Of a stretch of 64,000 nucleotides of DNA, positions 35,900 to 44,291 are shown in pieces. The stretch is taken from contig NZ_FOCZ01000005.1 in NCBI RefSeq assembly GCF_900110245.1, positions 124,001-188,000 of the forward strand. Direction: 5' to 3'. Every line of letters starts with the position of its first letter. Position 1 is the stretch's first letter. This DNA comes from Niastella yeongjuensis. Its GTDB lineage: Bacteria > Bacteroidota > Bacteroidia > Chitinophagales > Chitinophagaceae. Made by a program: the position numbers and the translations under genes. The notes below the pieces were generated by a model, which searched no databases, was not told the DNA's origin, and saw only the letters and a program-made list of their open reading frames with translations.

Positions 35900-38053
35900 A
35901 TGAAATATCTTTTTACCAGCTTTTTTCTCTGTTGTTTTGTATTTGCCTCAAAGGCCCAGCATACATTAAAACTTACAGTTACCAGCAATGATCATGAGCG
36001 GCTCGCCGGGGCTACCGTTGCCTGGAAAGAACAAAACAGGGCCGTACAAACCGATTCTACAGGCAATATTGTATTTATAAATATACCAGCCGGGGTACAT
36101 ACATTTGTTATCACCCATATAGGTTTTGAAGAAAAAATAATTACAGTGACTTTTCCGCTTACCGGACCGGATAACATGGATATAGTCCTGGAACCGGCCA
36201 CGGAAGAAACAGCGGACGAAGTAATAGTTACAGCTACCCGTACCAGCCGCACCATTAGCAACCTGCCAACCCGCACAGAGGTGATCTCAGGAGAAGAGCT
36301 GGCTGAAAAAGGCAATATGAAGCCGGGTGATATACGAATGATGCTCAATGAAAGCACGGGTATACAAACACAGCAAACATCTGCCACCTCCTACAGTTCA
36401 GGTATTCGTATTCAGGGACTGGATGGCCGATACACACAAATACTGCGGGATGGTTATCCGCTGTACGCCGGCTTCTCCAGCGGTCTGTCTCTATTACAGA
36501 TCTCCCCACTCGACCTGAAGCAGGTGGAGGTTATTAAAGGATCTGCTTCCACCCTCTACGGTGGTGGTGCTATTGCCGGACTCGTAAATCTGGTTTCTAA
36601 AACGCCGGGTGAAAAACGGGAGCTGGACTTTATGGCAAATGGCACTTCGGCCAAAGGGCTCGACCTGAGTGCCTTTTACAGCGAACTGTATGGAAAGATG
36701 GGCCTTACGGTATTTGGCTCCCGCAATAGCAACGCCCCTTTTGATCCCGCCGGTATTGGCCTTACAGCTATTCCAAAATTTGAACGCTATACCATCAACC
36801 CACGTCTTTTCTTATATGGGAAGAAAACAACAGCCGACGCAGGTGTTAGTTATGTTACAGAAGACAGAATGGGCGGCAACATGAATTACATCAAACATGG
36901 TGGCACCGGTTACTTTGAACAAAACAATACAGATCGCCTCACGGCACAACTGGGCATAGTACACCACCTCAATGAAAACAATACCATACAGCTAAAAACC
37001 AGTTACAGCCGTTTCGACAGGGTGATCAACATCCCCACCTACACATTTGACGCCTTGCAGCAATCTTCATTTACTGAATTAACCTGGAACAGGAAAGGAT
37101 TGAAAACTGACTGGGTTATTGGCGGTAATATGCTTACAGATGACCTGAATGAAAGGCAACAGTCAACAGACCCATTGCGTAACTATCATTATAATACCAT
37201 TGGCCTGTTTATACAAAACACCTGGTCGCTCAACAAACAGCTTGTCATAGAATCTGGCTTACGTGGCGATCATGTAAATGATTATGGATTTGAGTTGCTG
37301 CCCAGGGTATCTGTCATGTATAAGGTCAGCCCGGCTTTTACTACGCGGCTGGGTGGCGGCCTTGGTTATAAAACCCCAACGATCTTTACTGAGGAGGCCG
37401 AGCGGTTACAATTTCAGCACATCCTGCCTATTGCCGTTAACAATACCAATAATGAACGTTCTGCCGGCGGCAACTGGGACCTGAATTACCGTACCCATTT
37501 TGGCGAATTGGGTGTAAGTTTGAACAACCTGTTTTTCTATACGAAACTGAACAGACCGTTGGTATTGACAGATGCGGGGAATGGTAAAATGGCTTTTGAC
37601 AATGCAAGCGGGTATATAGACACCAAAGGCATAGAAACAAATGTGCGGTTCACATATGCAGATTTTAAACTGTTCATTGGTTATACATATACCGATGCCA
37701 ATACGCATTTCAATGAAAAGCAATGGCTGCCATTAACGGCCAGACACCGGCTCAATAACGTGCTGATGTATGAAGTGGAAGACAAATGGAAAATAGGTTT
37801 GGAAGCCTATTATTACAGTCGCCAGCAATTAAGCGACGGAAGCTTTGGCCAATCATATTGGGTAACCGGTTTGATGGCTGAAAAACTCTGGGAGCACGTT
37901 TCCATATTCATAAACTTTGAGAATTTCTCCAATACCCGCCAAACGAAATTCGATACGATATATACGGGTTCTATAGACAATCCGGTATTCAAGGATATTT
38001 ATGCGCCTTTGGACGGGTTTGTAGTAAATGGCGGCATCAAAATAAAATTATAA
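35900..38053 (+). CDS. TonB-dependent receptor with CarboxypepD_reg domain (BtuB/Cir-like)
   Basis: 717 aa from the ATG at 35900 (a TTG three codons upstream is possible). Signal peptide MKYLFTSFFLCCFVFASKAQ, CarboxypepD_reg-like domain at about 20-100, a TonB-box-like EVIVTATRT near 112, plug at about 115-235 (IRIQGLDGRYTQILRDGYPL, GSASTLYGGGAIAGLVNLVSK) and a 22-strand type barrel ending FVVNGGIKIKL. It takes up a scarce ligand, probably a metal chelate or cofactor, with TonB energy. It converges with the decayed chromate transporter, overlapping its last codons by 6 bp. Confidence 0.94.
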   Translation: MKYLFTSFFLCCFVFASKAQHTLKLTVTSNDHERLAGATVAWKEQNRAVQTDSTGNIVFINIPAGVHTFVITHIGFEEKIITVTFPLTGPDNMDIVLEPATEETADEVIVTATRTSRTISNLPTRTEVISGEELAEKGNMKPGDIRMMLNESTGIQTQQTSATSYSSGIRIQGLDGRYTQILRDGYPLYAGFSSGLSLLQISPLDLKQVEVIKGSASTLYGGGAIAGLVNLVSKTPGEKRELDFMANGTSAKGLDLSAFYSELYGKMGLTVFGSRNSNAPFDPAGIGLTAIPKFERYTINPRLFLYGKKTTADAGVSYVTEDRMGGNMNYIKHGGTGYFEQNNTDRLTAQLGIVHHLNENNTIQLKTSYSRFDRVINIPTYTFDALQQSSFTELTWNRKGLKTDWVIGGNMLTDDLNERQQSTDPLRNYHYNTIGLFIQNTWSLNKQLVIESGLRGDHVNDYGFELLPRVSVMYKVSPAFTTRLGGGLGYKTPTIFTEEAERLQFQHILPIAVNNTNNERSAGGNWDLNYRTHFGELGVSLNNLFFYTKLNRPLVLTDAGNGKMAFDNASGYIDTKGIETNVRFTYADFKLFIGYTYTDANTHFNEKQWLPLTARHRLNNVLMYEVEDKWKIGLEAYYYSRQQLSDGSFGQSYWVTGLMAEKLWEHVSIFINFENFSNTRQTKFDTIYTGSIDNPVFKDIYAPLDGFVVNGGIKIKL

Positions 38054-38699
38054 CTTCAGCAACAGGAACCCGGCCACACTGCCCAATAAAATAATGTAGA
38101 AAGAACTGATCTTTTTAAACACCAGCGTAAGCCCCAGGCAAGAGGCCAGGATCAATGTACCCCGCCAGTCTGAAACAGTTTCTACTAAAAGATGCCACCC
38201 AACCACAGCGATGATAGAAACAGAAGCGGCGCTCAGTCCATCGAGAAACACCCGCAGGCGCTGGTTCTTGCGGGCTGATGATACAACCCGGTGCAAAAAG
38301 AAAGAGATAAAGAAGGAAGGTAAAAAGATGCCCATACAGGATCGCACCAATCTTCAGAAAAATTAAAAACAGCTTTTGATTTTGAAACCGGGTATCTATC
38401 TGTAAAAGCAAAGGCGCATACAACAAGCCGGAGAATACTGCGAGCTTTTCTTTACCTATACTAATTCCATAATTAATCAGTCCAGCGGTTATAATCAACA
38501 ACACTTCGTTTATGCCTGCCAGCGAAGCCACGAATACAACCAGGCAAAGAATGGTCAGCGCTATTTTATTTTTTAAGGTAGAAGCGGCCAGCCGGCATAC
38601 GGTGGCAATCACCTGCGCCGTGGTGGCCGGGCGCAGTCCGAAAATAAAATCCTGTACATCGGGCAGTGTGCTGTATTTCTGATAAAAGAACCCAAAGTT
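38048..38699 (-). pseudogene. Decayed chromate transporter (ChrA) gene
   Basis: Two frames together resemble a CHR-family transporter. The first (about 38699-38331) reads FGFFYQKYSTLPDVQDFIFGLRPATTAQVIATVCRL and continues to FLKIGAILYG. The second (about 38335-38048) reads MGIFLPSFFISFFL and continues through LRVFLDGLSAASVSIIAVVGWHL to the C-terminus. In intact ChrA, ILYG and GIFLPSF are separated by roughly 60 residues, including the second-half FTPGPVF-type motif, which are absent here. The first ~90 residues with the FGGP motif are also missing, replaced by the terminator of the upstream gene. The gene is therefore deleted at its 5' end and internally, with a frame change near 38331-38335. 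Confidence 0.8.
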
Positions 38700-38708
38700 G
38701 CAATTTAT

Positions 38709-38737
38709 AAAAAAGCGGTCCGCCGGGGCGGACCGCT
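38709..38737 (-). terminator. Rho-independent terminator after the FN3-like gene
   Basis: AGCGGTCCGCC (38714-38724) and GGCGGACCGCT (38727-38737) form a perfect 11-bp stem; the minus-strand transcript ends in six U residues. It lies 42 bp past the stop of the 201-aa gene and marks where the chrA remnant begins. Confidence 0.92.
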
Positions 38738-38778
38738 CCAATCCTTTGTGAGGACAATATGTGCCTTATAGCACTATG

Positions 38779-39384
38779 TTATTGAATGACCCTGGTAACA
38801 ACGGGTGAATAGCTTCTTCTCCCATTGGTGCCAATGGCAACAACGCGGAACCAGTAGCGTTTGTCAGAAATCAATCCCTCGAAAGTATGACTACTTTGAG
38901 AGCTCCCTATTCCTATCCATTCGGTGTTTATACCGGGTTGCTCCTTAGTGTACTGATGTACATAAGCGAGTATACCCGACACATTTTTAGCATGGGTAGT
39001 AGCCTCACCGGCTGCACCCATTTCAACTTCCAGTATTTCGATAGCAGGTGTCTGATAATCCCTGGCGTCATTAGCTACATCGAAACCGCTGCTCAGGATC
39101 AACGTTCTGTCGCCATTACAGGTCACGGTCACATACTCAGCCAGTTCCTTTAAATAGGCCAGCACAAGGACCTTCTTATCGTTTTTAACAGACACCATTT
39201 GTTTGTCGCGACTCCCGGCTTTTACAAGCGCCGCCTGGTATTCGGGCAATAACTTTTTGAGTTCTGTCAGCGCAGCTGGTGGAGTTGGAAAAGCCGGATT
39301 ATTTTCCATGTTCTCTATAACGCGTTGGCATATCATCGCAATGTCACCCTGGCGTTTTTTGTATTTAGCAATACTCTTACTCAT
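38779..39384 (-). CDS. Fibronectin type III-like domain protein, 201 aa
   Basis: The N-terminal half is helical (KYKKRQGDIAMICQRVIENMENNPAFPTPPAALTELKKLLPEYQAAL), similar to small structural proteins of Bacteroidota. The C-terminal half looks like an FN3 beta-sandwich: VSGILAYVHQYTKEQ, WIGIGSSQSSHTFEGL and DKRYWFRVVAIGTNGRRSYSPVV, the last with the conserved Tyr and G-strand. There is no signal peptide. Function is unknown; the family seems common in this phylum and may bind other proteins. It is a single-gene unit with a strong terminator. Confidence 0.72.
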   Translation of the reverse strand: MSKSIAKYKKRQGDIAMICQRVIENMENNPAFPTPPAALTELKKLLPEYQAALVKAGSRDKQMVSVKNDKKVLVLAYLKELAEYVTVTCNGDRTLILSSGFDVANDARDYQTPAIEILEVEMGAAGEATTHAKNVSGILAYVHQYTKEQPGINTEWIGIGSSQSSHTFEGLISDKRYWFRVVAIGTNGRRSYSPVVTRVIQ

Positions 39385-39735
39385 GATCGTAAATTTTAAA
39401 AATTAAAAAATAGAAAGACCATACGCTATTATCAGTCTCTTAACCTACACTGTATTGGCCAATACAAGTCGATCTGTATACGAAGACAAATCTATCCATT
39501 ACTACCACACGATGGCCCAAAATGGGACGGGCTTCGGAAACTGTTGGGACGGTTCGAGGCAAAAGGTGGGACGTAAGGTCACTTCCCCCAGGGAGTACCT
39601 ATTCTTTTAGGGACGGCGTGAGGAAAAAGGTGGGATGAAGTATTTGATTTCAGGTACGAATGACAACTTCATTCCGGATTTATGACTGGCAGTATACTTA
39701 CAATGCCCTTCTTCAACCTGAAAGTCAAAAAATAA

Positions 39736-39940
39736 ATCCCAGGATTGTATAAAATTTTCCCAGGAAACTGATGTAAAATCCTGGGAAAACATATCATTTT
39801 CCCACGAAAACAAGGTAAAATCCTGGGATAACATATTATTTCCCTGGGAAAATCATGTAAAATCCCAGGAAAGTGTATGGTTTTCCCAGGAAAACAGGGT
39901 AAAATCCTGGGATACGGATCATTTTACCGGGGGAAAAAAC
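39736..39940. repeat. Minisatellite, 42-bp unit, four full and two partial copies
   Basis: Unit starts are 39754, 39796, 39838, 39880 and a partial at 39921, plus a partial before 39754. Each unit contains TTTTCCCAGGA and its inverse TCCTGGGAAAA, so each can fold into a hairpin, and the period divides into two inverted halves of about 21 bp. 42 bp is 14 codons, and the minus strand stays open across two units, reading SQDFT and SWEND blocks. Confidence 0.85.
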
Positions 39941-39957
39941 AAGTGTAGATCTATAAC

Positions 39958-40006
39958 GGAACAAGCCTTCTGACTGAAACAACTGTTTCAATCAGAAGGC
40001 TTGTTC
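39958..40006. repeat. Long near-perfect inverted repeat (49 bp)
   Basis: GGAACAAGCCTTCTGA (39958-39973) is the exact inverse complement of 39991-40006; inside, after one mismatch, seven further pairs (TGAAACA/TGTTTCA) close around a 2-nt loop. There is no adjoining T-run, so it may be a dispersed palindromic element rather than a terminator. Confidence 0.8.
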
Positions 40007-40176
40007 CTGATAATTATTTTTAAGGAGATCCTATTGTTTCTTCAGTGAGGTGTTTGTCAGGGCAAATAAAAAAGGAAACTAACCAGAGCCACCATCTTAT
40101 ACACTCAATGTAGAAGTAGCTGTAAGATATATATTATTCTTAATATCTCATGTACGTGAAAAACACCCTATTTACT

Positions 40177-40545
40177 TTAAGGCTCCCACAATTCAATCTT
40201 GTTTCCCTCTATATCAAGGATATGAACAAACTTTCCGTAGTCATAACTTTCGATGTTATCCAACACCGTTACCCCTTCTTTCTTTAACTCTTCCACCAGT
40301 GCTTCGAGGTTGTCGACCCGGTAGTTGATCATGAAGTCTTTTGCAGATGGCTCGAAGTATTTGGTATTTTCTGCAAACGGGCTCCACAGCGTATATCCTT
40401 CCTTTGTTTCGTCTTCCTGTTTCCAATTGAACATTACGCCGTATTCGGTTACATCAAAACCCAGGTGGGTTTTATACCAGTCTTTCATTTTCCCGGGGTC
40501 TTTGCACTTGAAGAAAATGCCGCCTATACCTGTTACGCGTTTCAT
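40177..40545 (-). CDS. VOC-family (glyoxalase/bleomycin resistance-like) protein
   Basis: 122 aa from the ATG at 40543-40545, chosen because family similarity begins at MKRVTGIGGIFFKCKDP; a longer frame runs back into the preceding gene. Paired beta-alpha-beta-beta-beta units are visible: MKDWYKTHLGFDVTEYGVMFNW in the first half and DNLEALVEELKKEGVTVLDNIESYDYGKFVHILDIEGNKIELWEP in the second, with the C-terminal Glu of the metal site in KIELWEP. The substrate is not predictable. It follows the STN-barrel gene on the same strand after 35 bp. Confidence 0.85.
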   Translation of the reverse strand: MKRVTGIGGIFFKCKDPGKMKDWYKTHLGFDVTEYGVMFNWKQEDETKEGYTLWSPFAENTKYFEPSAKDFMINYRVDNLEALVEELKKEGVTVLDNIESYDYGKFVHILDIEGNKIELWEP

Positions 40546-40580
40546 GGTGTTTGTTTTGCAGCAATTTAAGGCATTTTTGT

Positions 40581-42092
40581 TTAGTCTGTCTCCTCCTCCC
40601 GCTTCAATCGCCACCGTACAAAAAGCTGCAAATTCAACGACCGCTTTTGTTCCTTGCTTTGACTGGTGAATGCACTGCCAAACGGGACCACTATCGCCGC
40701 GCCCAGGTCGAGCGGGCCTAACTTATAAGCTGCTTCAAATTTGGCCATGATCAAATGGGAGTTCAGATACCTGTTGGTTAATGAATCATTCTTTACCGAA
40801 TACATGGTGTCTGGAATAGCCACTTTATTCCTTGCTGTATCTACCGCCAGTTTTGATTGTCTTTGCACCAGGGTTTGCCCCAACGTTTGGTACCCGATGC
40901 CGGCACCAATTACAAAGTTTTCGTTGATATGGAGGTTGTATTGCAAGCCAAAATAAATACCGCCCGATTTTATAAAGCTGCTGGTGTGGCGTGTCCAAAC
41001 ATTTACCGATGTTACAGAATCGACAGCTACTTGTTTTACCGTGCTGTCTACCTTGATTACATTGTTGTTATAGGAGGTCCATTCAGCCGGTTTTACCAGC
41101 AATAAGACCTCGTGGTGTTCATTGTGCCGGCTCAGCCAAATGCCGGGGATCAGCAGGTTATAAGGTTGACTGCGGTTATTGGGACCGGTAAAATAATGGC
41201 CATCCCCATTGAGGGGAACAGTCCCTTTCCAATGCAAGCCATACTGCCAGTGCCAGGTGTGAAAGATCTTCCGGTTATCCTCCTCGTCTTTTTCTTTTCG
41301 CGCGGGTTGCACAACGGTACGTCCGTCTTTCTTGCTCACATCTGCCCGCACCACCTTTGTTTTTGTTTGCATGGTGTCTTTTATCCAGGGCTGGGCTGCA
41401 CTGCCTTTATACACCGGCGTTATGGGTTTTCCTTTTTCAACTTGTCCGTTTGTATTTTTAACTACGTCGATGTAGTCATTATCGGGTGCCTTTCCAGCCA
41501 TGGTGGTCAATAGTAAGTTGCCGGCGGTGGTGTCTTTTGTCCGGCGGGCAACATTTGCCGTATCAGGATGCGGAGCAGGGGTATTAACGACAACAACCCG
41601 GCTGGATGTATCGGGGTTTGTATGCGCTGCCATTAGGATGGTGTCCCCGGGCCTGGTTTGCGGAACAGGCCGCATTACCTTTCTTACCGGTTTATGATGA
41701 CTGAGGTTGTTTTTTTTATGCGGGTTAATTTTTGCAGTTGCTGTTTGTTGTTTTGGCGGGTTATCCTGGAAGATCACATACCCTTTGAACATGGAATAAT
41801 ACAGCGAGGTGTTCTTGCGTATTTCCTGTAACAACATACCAATGGTGTACGATCCTTTTTTCAGGTTGATGATCTTATCGCCTTTTACCTTCGATGAGTT
41901 AAACGAAAAACGAATGGAGCTGTGCGTGTGTACATATTTTGTAAGCGAATCCAGTGTTATCGGCTTATCAAAATAAAATTGAGGTCGCTGGTTATTGGGT
42001 GCAGCGGCCTTTTGTTGTGCGAAGCAATCTACCGGAACAGTCAATACCAATAGTATAACCAGTCCCGCCAGGCATTTATTTATTACGTCCAT
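40581..42092 (-). CDS. STN-domain protein with C-terminal outer-membrane beta-barrel
   Basis: 503 aa. A signal peptide (MDVINKCLAGLVILLVLTVPVDCFAQ) is followed by an STN/secretin-like domain at about 38-110 (DKPITLDSLTKYVHTHSSIRFSFNSSKVKGDKIINLKKGSYTIGMLLQEI). A long Pro/Thr/Lys-rich linker spans about 115-270. From about 280 to the end come amphipathic strands typical of a small outer-membrane barrel (GGIYFGLQYNLHINENFVIGAGIGYQTLG, LDLGAAIVVPFGSAF, LNLQLFVRWRL). It has no plug or TonB box. The start overlaps the anti-sigma stop by 17 bp. It probably acts as the surface-to-periplasm signalling partner of that anti-sigma factor (inference). Confidence 0.7.
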   Translation of the reverse strand: MDVINKCLAGLVILLVLTVPVDCFAQQKAAAPNNQRPQFYFDKPITLDSLTKYVHTHSSIRFSFNSSKVKGDKIINLKKGSYTIGMLLQEIRKNTSLYYSMFKGYVIFQDNPPKQQTATAKINPHKKNNLSHHKPVRKVMRPVPQTRPGDTILMAAHTNPDTSSRVVVVNTPAPHPDTANVARRTKDTTAGNLLLTTMAGKAPDNDYIDVVKNTNGQVEKGKPITPVYKGSAAQPWIKDTMQTKTKVVRADVSKKDGRTVVQPARKEKDEEDNRKIFHTWHWQYGLHWKGTVPLNGDGHYFTGPNNRSQPYNLLIPGIWLSRHNEHHEVLLLVKPAEWTSYNNNVIKVDSTVKQVAVDSVTSVNVWTRHTSSFIKSGGIYFGLQYNLHINENFVIGAGIGYQTLGQTLVQRQSKLAVDTARNKVAIPDTMYSVKNDSLTNRYLNSHLIMAKFEAAYKLGPLDLGAAIVVPFGSAFTSQSKEQKRSLNLQLFVRWRLKREEETD

Positions 42093-42696
42093 TTCCAGAT
42101 ATTGTGACTTGCTTGTTCCCTTTATCTATTTTATACTCGAAAGCAAGGGTGTATGCCATTACATCGAGCATTTGTTTTAATGTAACACTATCAAACCGGG
42201 TGGTGATTCTGCGTTCGCCCACATTGCCTTTTAAAATGATCTTTATATCAAACTCCTTTTCCATGTGTTCGGCCACATTTTTAAAAGGCGTACTCTCGAA
42301 CTCAAGGGAGACCCGTTTATCTTTTGCGTTTGGGGTAAGCGTGTCAGAAACAGCCGTAGTGCCTGTAGGTGCCGTATCGTTTGCAGCCGGGCTGTCGTTC
42401 TTATAGGTTGCGGGCGTTGCTGCCTTTTGGGCTGGCTTTTTTGTGGTTATATAAGTGATCAGGAAAATGGTTGCTACCAGGCCTGCACCGATCACCAATT
42501 TGGCTGTTCCCTTCCCTATCCATTTTTTGAAACCGGATGCCCTCACGGGTGCTGCAGGCGTCTGCAACAGCAGTTGTTGCATATTTTCCCAGGCGGCCTC
42601 CACCGGTATATCCGGTTCAGGATAACGGTTATCGCCAACCTCATTAATATGTAACTTTTTCTTATCCAATGTTTCTGTTTCTATTATGCTGTTCAA
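42076..42696 (-). CDS. Short anti-sigma factor with DUF4974/STN-like C-terminus
   Basis: 206 aa. A cytoplasmic N-terminus of about 65 residues precedes one membrane helix (AKLVIGAGLVATIFLITYITT, about 69-89), an Ala/Thr/Pro linker and a C-terminal domain at about 128-203 (RVSLEFESTPFKNVAEHMEKEFDIKIILKGNVGERRITTRFDSVTLKQMLDVMAYTL) that resembles the last domain of FecR proteins. The FecR beta-domain itself is absent, so the protein is about half normal size. It overlaps the sigma gene by 35 bp and the STN-barrel gene by 17 bp, which strongly suggests one signalling operon. Confidence 0.75.
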   Translation of the reverse strand: MNSIIETETLDKKKLHINEVGDNRYPEPDIPVEAAWENMQQLLLQTPAAPVRASGFKKWIGKGTAKLVIGAGLVATIFLITYITTKKPAQKAATPATYKNDSPAANDTAPTGTTAVSDTLTPNAKDKRVSLEFESTPFKNVAEHMEKEFDIKIILKGNVGERRITTRFDSVTLKQMLDVMAYTLAFEYKIDKGNKQVTISGNGRNK

Positions 42697-43201
42697 AAAT
42701 TTCTTTCAGCCTGGTGCGGCATTCGTTCAGCTGCCATTTCACCGTACCCTCCTTCATATCGATCATCCGGGCTATTTCTTTTATTGAAAAACCTTCCAGG
42801 TAGTACAGGCTGCACACATACCTGGTATTGGGTGGTAACAGGTCAAGGTAATAATAAATATCCTTCCATTCCAGTTGTTTGAAGGGATTATTCACCACGG
42901 CATCACTGTTGTTCTCATTCAACTCAAAGGTGAGCCGGGTCTTTTTATCCCTGATAAGGGTAAGCGCAGCATTGCGCACGGTTGTGTAAGCCCAGTTAAA
43001 CAGATCGCCTTTGGCGGGATCGTATTTATCAAAATTCCTGAACACTTTCAACATGCCGTTATTTACTGCTGTAAGAATATCATGGTTGTCGGAAAAAAAG
43101 CATTTACACAATGCAAACATGGCCGGGTAAAATTGCCTGTACAATTTTTCCTGACTCTGGGGGTCATTTTTTTTGCAGCCATCTATTATCTTCTTATCCA
43201 A
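42662..43201 (-). CDS. RNA polymerase ECF sigma-70 factor
   Basis: 179 aa. Region 2 at about 18-95 (YRQFYPAMFALCKCFFSDNHDILTAVNNGMLKVFRNFDKYDPAKGDLFNWAYTTVRNAALTLIRD) and region 4 at about 120-170 (LPPNTRYVCSLYYLEGFSIKEIARMIDMKEGTVKWQLNECRTRLKEIF). The apparent start is TTG (MDKKIIDGCKK); no in-frame ATG lies nearby upstream. It is the first gene of the sigma/anti-sigma/STN-barrel operon. A perfect 14-bp hairpin lies just upstream (43229-43259). Confidence 0.92.
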   Translation of the reverse strand: MDKKIIDGCKKNDPQSQEKLYRQFYPAMFALCKCFFSDNHDILTAVNNGMLKVFRNFDKYDPAKGDLFNWAYTTVRNAALTLIRDKKTRLTFELNENNSDAVVNNPFKQLEWKDIYYYLDLLPPNTRYVCSLYYLEGFSIKEIARMIDMKEGTVKWQLNECRTRLKEIFEQHNRNRNIG

Positions 43202-43228
43202 ATGATCCGGGGTTTATACTCAGTACCA

Positions 43229-43259
43229 ACCGTGCCACGGTTTTGAACCGTGGCACGGT
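43229..43259. repeat. Perfect 14-bp inverted repeat between the sigma gene and a lipoprotein gene
   Basis: ACCGTGCCACGGTT (43229-43242) and AACCGTGGCACGGT (43246-43259) surround a 3-nt loop. There is no U-run on either strand. It could end the lipoprotein transcript (stop at 43284) or be an operator for the sigma gene 28 bp away. Confidence 0.75.
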
Positions 43260-43283
43260 ATACAAATTTACCATTTACAGCGT

Positions 43284-44105
43284 CTAATTAAGAATTAGTG
43301 GTGAAATAGTTACTCTGCTTGGGTCGGGCCAGGTAAAGCTATACTGACTACCCGTTTTTGTAAAGGAACCGGTATAAGTAACGCCACTTACATTCACTTT
43401 AAATTCATGGCTGCCATCCTGTATCGGATACAGTGTCCTCGTTGATGTTGCCTGCACCGGCCCGCTGAGACAGCTTCCCGGAACATATACACTCGAGTAT
43501 TCTAAATAATAGCTGCCATTCGAATTGGAAAACCCGGTGATGAGGGTATTGTAAGTGCAGCGATAGCTGTTTTGCGTAGTCGCTTTAATTACCAACCCTG
43601 AAATATTACCGGTATCAATTTTCACTACGGAAAGATTGATGTGGTCGTTCAGCAATGTGTAAGTAGAATCATGCGGACCGCAGTTCTTACAGGTAGTATC
43701 CGTTTTGGTGGTATCGCGGGGAATGGTAGGGATCGTATCGTGCGGAAACCCACAGAGTGAATCTCTGTACAGGCTGTCGCAATAATTGCTGTCCACTACA
43801 TTTACCGAAATCCGTTGCACCAGGCTGCCCATGCTGGCTATTACCGAATAAGAACCTGACTGGCGAAAATAAACGGTGGCTTTATCGCCATCGCTGGTAA
43901 GAGATACATTGCTGGAAGGGGTTACAGACCATTTGGCGGTTTGTCCGGAGTTATTTTCTACCGTAAATATTACCGGTTCTCCCTTTTTGATCCCTTCTGT
44001 TTTTGCAGCTTTTACCGAGTTTGGATCACTGCTGTGTTCTTTCTGACACGACATGTAGCCAATTACCCCGGTCAATAGTAAAATCGGGACTAATAAACGT
44101 TTCAT
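43284..44105 (-). CDS. Hypothetical lipoprotein with Ig/PKD-like domain
   Basis: 273 aa; the signal MKRLLVPILLLTGVIGYMSC ends at Cys20, followed by QKEHSSD. Residues about 40-105 resemble an Ig-like fold (GEPVIFTVENNSGQTAKWSVTPSSNVSLTSDGDKATVYFRQSGSYSVIASMG). A Cys/Thr/Asp-rich middle (DTIPTIPRDTTKTDTTCKNCGPHDSTY) and a beta-rich C-terminal domain (about 150-273) follow. It is probably surface-anchored. I know no family for the C-terminal part. It diverges from the lipoprotein at 44292. Confidence 0.7.
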   Translation of the reverse strand: MKRLLVPILLLTGVIGYMSCQKEHSSDPNSVKAAKTEGIKKGEPVIFTVENNSGQTAKWSVTPSSNVSLTSDGDKATVYFRQSGSYSVIASMGSLVQRISVNVVDSNYCDSLYRDSLCGFPHDTIPTIPRDTTKTDTTCKNCGPHDSTYTLLNDHINLSVVKIDTGNISGLVIKATTQNSYRCTYNTLITGFSNSNGSYYLEYSSVYVPGSCLSGPVQATSTRTLYPIQDGSHEFKVNVSGVTYTGSFTKTGSQYSFTWPDPSRVTISPLILN

Positions 44106-44291
44106 GATGCTTTTAATTTTTGGGTATTTGATACAGAGTGATCACTGCTGTACTTAATAAACTACAGCCCCTGCCCAAAAGGTTGGAACAACCGGATATT
44201 TTTTTAAAAAAAGTTTCGACTTCGACTAACCATTTTTTAATGCAACAAAAAACGGGACCTGTTTGTCTTGTAATCGCTTCAACCTCATATC

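Larger units (their letters stand above)
39385..40176. other. Repeat-rich non-coding region, 792 bp
   Basis: No credible gene. It contains GGGACG-rich sequence at about 39525-39625, a 42-bp tandem repeat (39736-39940) and a long perfect hairpin (39958-40006). A minus-strand frame of 75 codons (39607-39834) is produced by the repeat and is not counted as a gene. The promoter of the FN3-like gene must lie at its left edge. Confidence 0.65.

Noticed and set aside
38115-38741. 208-aa membrane protein as an intact gene
   Set aside because: Its first residues come from a terminator stem and its last 70 from the wrong frame of chrA; it is better read as part of a pseudogene.
39607-39834. 75-aa minus-strand frame across the 42-bp repeat
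   Set aside because: Part of it is repeat translation and the rest has no family; kept as a repeat observation, not annotated as a gene.
39736-39940. CRISPR-like appearance of regular repeats
   Set aside because: The 42-bp period has no variable spacers and no cas genes lie nearby; it is a minisatellite.
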